Assembly (NCBI GenBank): GCA_903929895.1 | Contig: CAIYWM010000263.1 | Span: 1-10,943 of the forward strand | Length of the DNA: 10,943 nucleotides | From: an uncultured Alphaproteobacteria bacterium | GTDB taxonomy: Bacteria > Pseudomonadota > Alphaproteobacteria > Reyranellales > Reyranellaceae | Direction: 5' to 3' | Shown: positions 1 to 5,858 of the stretch, one piece after another | How positions within the stretch are numbered: the stretch's first letter is position 1 | Layout of the letters: every line of letters starts with the position of its first letter | The notes under the pieces: generated by a model | Told to the model about the DNA's origin: nothing | Database searches by the model: none | What the model saw: only the letters and a program-made list of their open reading frames with translations | Translations under genes and position numbers: made by a program

Positions 1-1
1 C

Positions 2-607
2 ATGAAGATCTACCACGCCCCGAACACCCGCTCGGTCCGCATCGTCTGGCTGTTCGAGGAGTTGGGGCTGCCGTACGATCTCGAAAAGCACAAGCTCGGC
101 GATCCCGGCATGCGCTCGCCCGAGTACCTCAAGGTCCATCCCATGGGCCGTGTGCCGGCCCTGCAGGATGACGACACCACGATCTTCGAGTCGGGCGCGA
201 TCGTTCAGTACGTTCTCGCCAAGTATGGCAACGGTCGCCTGGTCCCGGAAACCTCCTCGCCGGAGTTCGCGCAGTACCTGCAGTGGCTGCATTACGCCGA
301 GGGCATGATCATGCCGCCGGTGAACATCATCGTGGTCGAAACCATCCTCCTTCCGCCGGATCGTCGCAACCAGGTCAACGTCGACCGAGCCACCAAGCTC
401 CTGTCGCGCATGCTCGGCGCCATCGACGTCCATCTTGCCGGGCGCGAATTCCTCGCCGGAGACTTCAGCGGCGCTGACATCATGACGGGGCATGCCTGCA
501 CGGTGGCGCGCCGGCTTGGAGCGGACGTCTCCGACAAGCCGAACGTGGCCGCCTACATCGAGCGGTTGAACGCGCGGCCGGCCCTGAAGCGCGCGTGGGC
601 GGCGTGA
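2..607 (+). CDS. glutathione S-transferase family protein
   Basis: A 201-residue cytosolic protein with the two-domain glutathione S-transferase layout. Residues 1-80 form the thioredoxin-like N-terminal domain and residues 88-200 the all-helical C-terminal domain. Visible marks are the NTRSVR segment (Ser11, the usual place of the catalytic Ser/Tyr in bacterial classes), the Val51-Pro52 cis-proline in GRVPAL, and Glu63-Ser64 in ESGAI, which binds the gamma-glutamyl end of glutathione. The length is normal for the family. The ATG lies one base inside the window, so its ribosome binding site is not visible and an upstream start cannot be excluded. The stop overlaps the next gene's ATG by one base (TGATG), which points to translational coupling. 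The family assignment is secure. Whether it conjugates, isomerises or dehalogenates is unknown, but a second glutathione-type enzyme at the end of the cluster suggests a glutathione-dependent catabolic step. Confidence 0.9.
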   Translation: MKIYHAPNTRSVRIVWLFEELGLPYDLEKHKLGDPGMRSPEYLKVHPMGRVPALQDDDTTIFESGAIVQYVLAKYGNGRLVPETSSPEFAQYLQWLHYAEGMIMPPVNIIVVETILLPPDRRNQVNVDRATKLLSRMLGAIDVHLAGREFLAGDFSGADIMTGHACTVARRLGADVSDKPNVAAYIERLNARPALKRAWAA

Positions 608-1422
608 TGTCCCGGGCGGTCGACACCGGGACGGATCAACTCCTGTGCGCGGTGGCGGACCACGTCGCCACCGTGTCGTTCAACCGGCCGGAGAAGCGCA
701 ATGCGCTGGGCGATGTCGTCACGCCCGCGCTGCGGGAGATCCTGCTCGTGCTGGAGGCGGATCCGGACGTCCGCGTGATCATCCTCACCGGCGTCGGCAA
801 GTCCTTCTGCGCCGGTGGCGACGTCAAGGGCATGGCCGGCGGCGGTCCCGACGATCGCACGATCGACGACAAGATTCGCGCGCTCCAGCACCGCCAGCAG
901 ACCCTGACCCTGCGCCTGCACGAGCTCGCGAAGCCAACCATCGCCGCCCTGCCGGGCGCCGCGGCCGGGGCGGGCATGTCGATCGCGCTCGCGAGCGACA
1001 TCAGGATCGGTGCATCCAGAGGCTTCTCTGCATCCGGCTTTGCCGCGATAGGGCTCTCGGGCGACTATGGCGGCTCGTGGCAACTCACGCAGATCGTCGG
1101 CCCGGCGAAGGCAAAGGAGATCTACTTCACCGGGCGCCGCGTGTACGCCGAGGAGGCACTGGCGCTGGGCCTGCTGAACGAGGTCGTCGCCGACGAAGAG
1201 CTTGCGACCCGGGCGGCCGAGCTGGCGAAGCAGATCGCCAGCGGCCCGCCGCTCGCCCTCCGGTACATGAAGCAGAACATCAACCGTGCGACGCAGGCCG
1301 ACTTTAGGACCTGTCTCGACTGGGAGGCCGATCGCCTGGTCCGGGTCGCGCAGACCCAGGACCACAAGGAGGCGGTGCGCGCCTTCATCGAGAAGCGCCC
1401 GCCGGTATTCAAGGGCGTCTAG
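607..1422 (+). CDS. enoyl-CoA hydratase/isomerase (crotonase) family protein
   Basis: A 271-residue crotonase-fold protein expected to act on an acyl-CoA thioester in the cytosol. Seen: the NRPEKRNAL opening (26-34), the first oxyanion-hole segment SFCAGGDV (66-73), the second one around GAGMSIALASDI (121-132), and the C-terminal helix starting SGPPLALRYMKQ. The two glutamates of rat mitochondrial hydratase (Glu144, Glu164) are not conserved: Ser125 aligns with the first, and no Glu falls at the second. Instead there is Asp153 in LSGDYGGSW, in the region where PaaG-like isomerases carry a catalytic Asp. It may therefore be an isomerase or lyase rather than a hydratase; this is inference from motif alignment by eye. 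The ATG at 607 overlaps the upstream stop by one base; an in-frame GTG at 604 is the alternative start. It likely shares an operon with its neighbours. Confidence 0.88.
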   Translation: MSRAVDTGTDQLLCAVADHVATVSFNRPEKRNALGDVVTPALREILLVLEADPDVRVIILTGVGKSFCAGGDVKGMAGGGPDDRTIDDKIRALQHRQQTLTLRLHELAKPTIAALPGAAAGAGMSIALASDIRIGASRGFSASGFAAIGLSGDYGGSWQLTQIVGPAKAKEIYFTGRRVYAEEALALGLLNEVVADEELATRAAELAKQIASGPPLALRYMKQNINRATQADFRTCLDWEADRLVRVAQTQDHKEAVRAFIEKRPPVFKGV

Positions 1423-1479
1423 TTGCGCGCGGCGCCTCGCGGCAGGTCGACAGCAGCATTGCCACCAAAGGGAAATCCG

Positions 1480-2154
1480 ATGAACGTTCTGGACGCCATC
1501 GCCAGCCGCAAGTCGATCCGCGCCTTCCGGCCCGATCCGGTGCCGAAGGACACAATCGAGAAGATCCTGGAGGCCTCGCAGCGCGCGCCGAGCGGCACCA
1601 ACACGCAACCGTGGCACGTCTACGTTTGCTCTGGCGCCGTCAGGCAGGCCATCACCGACGACGTGCTCGCGCTCGTGCGCAGCGGCGGTGGCGAGAAGTA
1701 CGAGGACTACGACTACTATCCGCCGGAGTGGAAGCCGGTGCACCGCGATCGCCGCCGCGGTGTCGGCTGGTCGCTCTATGGCCTCGTGGGCGTTCCCAAA
1801 GGGGACCGCGTCGCCAGCGCCCGGCAGGCGGCCCGCAACTTCCTGTTCTTCGACGCGCCGGTCGGCCTGTTCGTGACGGTTGATTCCTACCTCGGCCGCG
1901 GCAACTGGGCGGATGCCGGCATGTACCTGCAGACGATCATGCTCGCGGCCAGGGAGTTCGGCCTCGACACCTGCCCGCAGGCGGCGTGGATCCCGTATCA
2001 GAAGCCCGTCTTCAAGCATCTGGGCATTCCGGCGGACCAGGCGCTCGTCTCCGGCCTGGCGCTGGGCTTCGCCGATCATTCCAAGATCGAGAACACGCTG
2101 GTGAGCGAGCGCGAGGTACTGGCCAATGTTGCGCATTTCCACGGGTTTGATTGA
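1480..2154 (+). CDS. nitroreductase family protein, NfnB/PnbA type
   Basis: A 224-residue FMN-dependent nitroreductase-family flavoprotein that would reduce nitro groups, quinones or activated double bonds with NAD(P)H. Seen: SRKSIRAF (9-16), which supplies phosphate-binding basic residues; APSGTNTQPW (36-45), the characteristic FMN-binding loop; a tyrosine- and arginine-rich insertion (about 74-110, YPPEW then RRR and LYGLVGVPKGD) that resembles the 4-nitrobenzoate reductase/NfnB subgroup; and a C-terminal segment ending LGFAD. The start is set at the ATG at 1480 because AAAGGGA (1467-1473) sits six bases upstream. The frame is open back to a TTG at 1423, but that 19-codon stretch looks non-coding. 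It lies 57 bases after the crotonase and 42 before the second one, consistent with an operon. The physiological substrate is unknown; nitro reduction is the family activity, not shown here. Confidence 0.9.
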   Translation: MNVLDAIASRKSIRAFRPDPVPKDTIEKILEASQRAPSGTNTQPWHVYVCSGAVRQAITDDVLALVRSGGGEKYEDYDYYPPEWKPVHRDRRRGVGWSLYGLVGVPKGDRVASARQAARNFLFFDAPVGLFVTVDSYLGRGNWADAGMYLQTIMLAAREFGLDTCPQAAWIPYQKPVFKHLGIPADQALVSGLALGFADHSKIENTLVSEREVLANVAHFHGFD

Positions 2155-2196
2155 ACCGATCGCGCGCTCGCGCCGGGACAGGGGCAGGACGCTTCG

Positions 2197-2868
2197 ATGA
2201 CGGAAGTCGTTTCATTCGCGCAACATGATGGCATTGCCACGCTGACGATGGATGACGGCAAGGCGAATGCGCTGTCGTTCGCGATGTCGCAGGCACTCGA
2301 GGCCGGTCTCGACCGCGCGGCGAAAGAGGCCAGGGTCGTGGTCATTCGCGGCCGGCCAGGCGTGCTGTGTGGCGGCTTCGACCTGAAGGTCATCCGCGGC
2401 GACGACGATGTGCAACGGAAAGCGATGCGCGACGCCGGCATGAGGCTTTTCGCGCGCCTCTATCTGCTGCCCCAGCCCCTGATCTTCGCGTGCACCGGCC
2501 ATTCCGTGGCCGCTGGAGGCGTGCTTCTTCTGACGGGCGATATGAGGATTGGTCTGCGCGGCGGGTTCCGGATTGGCCTGAACGAAGTAGGCATCGGTCT
2601 CGCGCTTCCGCAGACCGCCATCGAACTGGCGCGGGATCGCCTCTCTGCCGCAGCCCTAACCGAGGCCGTCGTGCTGGCCCGGCTCTACACCCCGGATGGC
2701 GCGGTCGGCGCTGGCTACCTCGACGCAGCGGTCGATGCCGGTGCGTTCGACGCAACGATTGCGCAACATGCACAGGAACTGCTCAAGCTCGATCCCGCAG
2801 CGTTCGCGGCAACAAAGAAACGGTTGCGTCAGCCAACCCTGGATCGCATTGCGGCAGCGCCGAGCTGA
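2197..2868 (+). CDS. short crotonase/enoyl-CoA hydratase family protein
   Basis: A 223-residue crotonase-fold protein, about 30-40 residues shorter than typical hydratases because its C-terminal helical region is reduced. Seen: DDGKANAL (19-26), a modified first oxyanion segment LCGGFDL (57-63) in place of the usual FSAGAD, AAGGVL (105-110) for the second, and FRIGLNEVGIGLALP (124-138). Glu130 lies where the second catalytic glutamate of enoyl-CoA hydratase is expected, while the first catalytic position is a Val (109). It is closest in feel to the group annotated only as crotonase/enoyl-CoA hydratase family protein. A single retained glutamate leaves the reaction (hydration, isomerisation or thioester hydrolysis) open. 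The ATG at 2197 has a modest GGGGCAGGA purine stretch upstream. It sits in the same-strand run and probably shares its transcript. Confidence 0.85.
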   Translation: MTEVVSFAQHDGIATLTMDDGKANALSFAMSQALEAGLDRAAKEARVVVIRGRPGVLCGGFDLKVIRGDDDVQRKAMRDAGMRLFARLYLLPQPLIFACTGHSVAAGGVLLLTGDMRIGLRGGFRIGLNEVGIGLALPQTAIELARDRLSAAALTEAVVLARLYTPDGAVGAGYLDAAVDAGAFDATIAQHAQELLKLDPAAFAATKKRLRQPTLDRIAAAPS

Positions 2869-2902
2869 TCGCCGTGGCGGCGGAAACCTTCCGAGGACAC
2901 AC

Positions 2903-2929
2903 ATGAACAGCCAGCGGCGCGCCGCATGA
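2903..2929 (+). CDS. possible eight-codon leader ORF overlapping the transporter start
   Basis: A mini-ORF of eight codons plus stop (MNSQRRAA) between the second crotonase and the MFS gene. It has a better Shine-Dalgarno than the transporter itself: GAGGA at about 2893-2897, five bases before the ATG. Its TGA (2927-2929) overlaps the transporter ATG (2926-2928) as ATGA, the classic arrangement for re-initiation. The inference is that ribosomes loaded here restart on the MFS gene. The peptide sequence itself looks meaningless. It is not long enough to prove coding by composition, so treat it as a candidate. Confidence 0.4.
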   Translation: MNSQRRAA

Positions 2930-4113
2930 CGACCGCAGCCCTCGCGCGGCCCTGGCTGGTGCTGGCCGGCCTCGCGCTGGGCGTATGCGTGACACACGGC
3001 TTTGCCCGCCTGGCCTACGGACTGCTGCTTCCGGCGATGAAGTCCGAGATGGGATGGACCTACGCGCAAGCCGGCTGGCTGAACACAGCCAACGCGCTGG
3101 GCTACCTCGGGGGTGCGGTGCTCACCATGTTGATCATCCGCCGCTTCTCCCCCGCACGTATCTTCGCCTTCGGCATGGCCACCACCGCCGTGGCACTGCT
3201 GGCCACGGGGCTGGACGCCGGGTTGGCGTGGCAGACGTTCTGGCGCTTCGCCGTGGGCCTGCTGGGGGCGCTGTCGTTCTCCACCGCGGGCGCGCTCGCC
3301 GCGGGGCTGTTCCCGGGTGATGCACGCCGCAGCGCGCTGGCCATCGCCATACTGTTCGGCGCGGGTGGTGGTCTGGGTGTGGTGCTGACAGGCGGGAGCT
3401 TGCCGCTGATGCTGGACACATGGGGACCGGCGTCGTGGCCGGTGGGCTGGATGGCAATCGGTGCCGTCAGCCTGTGGGCCCTGCCGCTAGGCCTATGGGC
3501 GGCCTCGCGGCTGCACGCGCCGGTGCAGGCCGGACTGACCGAGCCGACACCCTTGCCGGTGCGCCGCATGCTGCCCGTGATGGCCGGCTATGCGTGCTTC
3601 GGCCTGGGCTACTTCGTCTACCTGACTTTCCTGTCGGCGTGGATGAGCGAGCAGCACGCGAGCGCCGGCTTCATCGCGTTCGTGTGGGTCGTGCTGGGCG
3701 CCAGTATCTGCCTGTCGCCGTTCGTGTGGCGGCGCGTAATGGCGGGCCATGCCTCGGGCTTGCCGATGGCCTCGATCATGACCTGCATCGCCATCGGCAC
3801 CGCTTTGCCGGTGGTGCTGCCGAAAGGGCCCGTGCTGTTGGTGTCGGCAGTGGTCTTCGGCCTGTCGGTCTTCATGGTCCCCGGCGCGGGCGCTAACTTC
3901 GTGCGGCAGAACCTGCCGCCACAAGCTTGGGGAAGCGCCATCAGCCTGTTTACACTGATCTTTGCCGTGGCCCAGATCGCGGGCCCCTATGGCGCCGGGC
4001 TGGTGGCAGACCTGTTTGGCAACATCGGCATCAGTCTGCTGGCGGCCGCGGGCGTGTTGATGACCGGCGCGGCGCTGGCCCTCTTGCAACGGCCTCTTCA
4101 ACAGGCCAGGTGA
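2926..4113 (+). CDS. YbfB/YjiJ family MFS transporter
   Basis: A 395-residue, very hydrophobic inner-membrane protein with about twelve predicted transmembrane helices, in line with the major facilitator superfamily. The N-terminal pattern GFARLAYGLLLP (25-36), followed by SEMGWTYAQAGW and NTANALGYLGGA (53-64), is the signature of the YbfB/YjiJ group (Pfam MFS_4). The length is normal for that group. Substrates of this group are poorly defined; export or uptake of a small organic compound used by the surrounding enzymes is an inference. The start at 2926 has little Shine-Dalgarno of its own and overlaps the stop of a mini-ORF (2903-2929). Leucine codon use is distinctive: by my count about 42 CTG, 9 TTG and 6 CTC, against 15 CTG, 11 CTC and no TTG in the first crotonase. 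This hints that the gene came from another genome. Confidence 0.9.
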   Translation: MTTAALARPWLVLAGLALGVCVTHGFARLAYGLLLPAMKSEMGWTYAQAGWLNTANALGYLGGAVLTMLIIRRFSPARIFAFGMATTAVALLATGLDAGLAWQTFWRFAVGLLGALSFSTAGALAAGLFPGDARRSALAIAILFGAGGGLGVVLTGGSLPLMLDTWGPASWPVGWMAIGAVSLWALPLGLWAASRLHAPVQAGLTEPTPLPVRRMLPVMAGYACFGLGYFVYLTFLSAWMSEQHASAGFIAFVWVVLGASICLSPFVWRRVMAGHASGLPMASIMTCIAIGTALPVVLPKGPVLLVSAVVFGLSVFMVPGAGANFVRQNLPPQAWGSAISLFTLIFAVAQIAGPYGAGLVADLFGNIGISLLAAAGVLMTGAALALLQRPLQQAR

Positions 4114-4141
4114 ACACCATGTGTCCTCGGAGCGTCTGGTC

Positions 4142-4762
4142 ATGAGTCCAAGAGTCGAGTTTCACTTCGATTTCGGCAGCCCCAACGCCTATTTCTGCCA
4201 CAAGGTCCTGCCCGCCCTCGCGGCGCGGACCGGCGTGCAGATCGCCTATGTTCCGGTGCTGCTCGGCGGTGTCTTCAAGCTGACCGACAACCAGCCGCCC
4301 ATGGTGCAGTTCAAGGGCATCAAGAATAAGGGCGAGTACGCGCAGCGCGAGACCGAACGGTTCATCCGCAAGCACGGTCTCACCGGGTTCCGGAGGAATC
4401 CGCATTTCCCCGTCAACACCGTGCAGATCATGCGCGGCGCACTGGTCGCCGAGCGCGATGAATTTTTTGACCGCTACGTCGATCAGGTCTTTCACCATAT
4501 GTGGGAGGAGCCGAAGAAAATGGATGATGCCGCGGTCATCCGAGATGCGCTCGATACTTCGGGATTCGATGGCCGGGCAATTCTCGATGGCACCCAGGAG
4601 CAGTCGATCAAGGACAAGCTGATCGCGAACACCGAGGCGTCCGTGGCGCGCGGCAATTTCGGCAGCCCGACATTCTTCGTCGGCGACGAAATGTACTTCG
4701 GCAAGGACCGGTTGCGGGAGGTCGAGGAAGAGATCGTCTCCGCCACGCAGCGCCCGCGATGA
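4142..4762 (+). CDS. 2-hydroxychromene-2-carboxylate isomerase family protein (DsbA/GST-kappa fold)
   Basis: A 206-residue thioredoxin-fold protein with a helical insertion, of the DsbA/HCCA isomerase/GST-kappa family. Well-studied members use glutathione to isomerise 2-hydroxychromene-2-carboxylate in naphthalene breakdown. Seen: FDFGSPNAYF (9-18), with Ser13 at the site of the glutathione-activating serine and no CxxC, so it is not a disulfide oxidoreductase; VPVLLGGVF (37-45); a helical middle (about 64-165); and GNFGSPTFFVGDEM (171-184), with the cis-proline at 176, then FGKDRL. The start is the ATG at 4142, with GGAG at 4129-4132 upstream; a GTG at 4121 in the same frame would add seven residues. 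It lies 28 bases after the transporter and ends the same-strand run. Known family members also act on other substrates, so the naphthalene link is not implied. Confidence 0.87.
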   Translation: MSPRVEFHFDFGSPNAYFCHKVLPALAARTGVQIAYVPVLLGGVFKLTDNQPPMVQFKGIKNKGEYAQRETERFIRKHGLTGFRRNPHFPVNTVQIMRGALVAERDEFFDRYVDQVFHHMWEEPKKMDDAAVIRDALDTSGFDGRAILDGTQEQSIKDKLIANTEASVARGNFGSPTFFVGDEMYFGKDRLREVEEEIVSATQRPR

Positions 4763-4816
4763 CGCGCATCTAGAGAAGGAATCGCCTGGGCCAGCTTGCT
4801 TCAAGACGTGGTCAGG
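4763..4816. other. convergent intergenic gap without a clear terminator
   Basis: This is a 54-base space between the 3' ends of the isomerase gene (+) and radC (-). I looked for a GC-rich stem followed by a T-run in either direction and found none; only a 4-bp CTGG/CCAG pair is present. Termination here may be Rho-dependent or may lie inside the coding ends. Confidence 0.4.
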
Positions 4817-5791
4817 TCAGAGCAACCCCAGACTCCTGAAGCTCGCGTGCCCTTTACGGCCGATGACGAGGTGATCGTGGATCGTGATGCCCAGCGCCTC
4901 CGACGCCGCCTTGATCTCGCGCGTCATCTCGATGTCGTCGCGGCTGGGTTTGGGATCGCCGCTCGGGTGGTTATGCACCAGGATCAGCGCGGCGGCATTC
5001 AATGCCAGAGCGCGCTTCACCACCTCGCGCGGATAGACCGGCGTGTGGTCGATCGTGCCGCGCTGCTGCACCTCGTCGGCGATCAGCACGTTCTTGCGGT
5101 CGAGAAAGAGGATGCGGAACTGCTCGGTCTTCTCGTGGGCGAGGGCGGCATGGCAATAATCGATGAGTTGCTGCCAGTTGGTCAGCACTGGCATGTCCTT
5201 GACCTTGCGTTCGGCCAGCCGCCGCCCGACCTCGCGCATTGCCTTGAAGTGGACCAGCGTGCGCTGGTCGATCTCGAATTCGCGCAGCTGCGCCGGCTCG
5301 GCGGCGAACACGTCGCCCAGCGTGCCGAACCGCTCCAGCAGCGCCTTGGCCATCGGCTTGGTGTCGATGCGCTCGATCGAATAGAAGAGCAGCAGCTCCA
5401 GCAGCTCGTAGTCGGCCAGCGGCTCGACGCCGGCCTTCAGCACGCGCTCGCGCACCCGGCCGCGATGGCCGTGATAGTGCGGCTTGGGCGGAGCCGTCTC
5501 GCCGCTGTTGTGGCCGGTCGACGCCGCCGGTGCTGCCTCCAGTGCCGTGGCAAGCCGGGTGGTTGGATCCTCGCCCGCGAAGTCCCAGCATTGGTCGAGC
5601 CGGTTCCAGGTCCCTCCGGCCTCGCGCAGCAGGATCCGGTGAGGCAGGGTGTTGCCGCTCACCCGCCACAGCCCGTCGGCAGATTGCAGGCGGAGACCCT
5701 GGGCCAGCAGCGTCAGCAAGGCCGCATCGTCGGGGCCCGGTGCGGGAGGGGGTGCCTCGACGGGCTTGAGGTGTGGGCGACTCTTTGCCAT
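4817..5791 (-). CDS. radC: RadC family JAMM/MPN domain protein with extra N-terminal domain
   Basis: A 324-residue protein of the RadC (UPF0758) family. The core starts near residue 105 (HYHGHRGRVRER) with a helix-hairpin-helix region (about 106-195, including DYELLELLLF and DTKPMAKALL). It ends with the MPN/JAMM metal site: Glu223, His273-Asn-His275 in LVHNHPSGDP, then Ser283 and Asp286 (PSRDD). All expected metal ligands are present. The historic DNA-repair role of RadC is disputed and its true function is uncertain. Residues 20-85 form an additional domain not found in the roughly 220-residue E. coli protein, followed by a linker containing GHNSGE. The start is placed at the ATG at 5791-5789, with AAGG nine bases upstream. 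The frame is open to an ATG at 5860, but that would overlap the divergent hydrolase start. Confidence 0.92.
   Translation of the reverse strand: MAKSRPHLKPVEAPPPAPGPDDAALLTLLAQGLRLQSADGLWRVSGNTLPHRILLREAGGTWNRLDQCWDFAGEDPTTRLATALEAAPAASTGHNSGETAPPKPHYHGHRGRVRERVLKAGVEPLADYELLELLLFYSIERIDTKPMAKALLERFGTLGDVFAAEPAQLREFEIDQRTLVHFKAMREVGRRLAERKVKDMPVLTNWQQLIDYCHAALAHEKTEQFRILFLDRKNVLIADEVQQRGTIDHTPVYPREVVKRALALNAAALILVHNHPSGDPKPSRDDIEMTREIKAASEALGITIHDHLVIGRKGHASFRSLGLL
5537..5734 (-). other. extra N-terminal domain of RadC with a GG-x-W-N motif
   Basis: This marks residues 20-85 of the RadC protein. The segment contains LWRVSGNT, then LLREAGGTWNRLDQCWDF, and ends in a short helix (TTRLATALEA). 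A pattern of a hydrophobic strand, a helix leading into GGxWN, and a following CW-F strand recalls small domains I have seen in plasmid and phage DNA-handling proteins. I cannot name the family with certainty, and the resemblance is from memory. It is joined to the RadC core by a proline- and alanine-rich linker (about 86-104). Confidence 0.5.
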
Positions 5792-5858
5792 ACTGCGCAA
5801 CCTTGCCGGGTGAGCAAGGCAAAATCGCGGCAACCGGGCCTTGTGATACGATGCCGCC
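5792..5858. promoter_or_regulatory. divergent intergenic region with inverted repeat
   Basis: The 67 bases between radC (-) and the serine hydrolase (+) must hold both translation start regions and probably the promoters. A perfect 6-bp inverted repeat, CCTTGC (5801-5806) and GCAAGG (5814-5819), is separated by 7 bases. A further CCTTG lies at 5839-5843, giving three alternating half-sites. In radC mRNA the 3' arm of the repeat includes the AAGG of its ribosome binding site. I could not identify convincing -35/-10 boxes, and the hydrolase start has no clear Shine-Dalgarno. Whether this is an operator, an RNA hairpin or chance is undecided. Confidence 0.35.

Noticed and set aside
1423..1479. 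Upstream extension of the nitroreductase from TTG 1423
   Set aside because: The 19 extra codons do not look like the family N-terminus, and a good AAAGGGA site lies six bases before the ATG at 1480.
553..2142. A 529-codon open frame on the minus strand opposite the GST, crotonase and nitroreductase genes
   Set aside because: The translation is Arg-, Ala- and Gly-rich with no recognisable motif, while the plus strand holds three well-conserved families. Long antisense frames are expected at this GC content.
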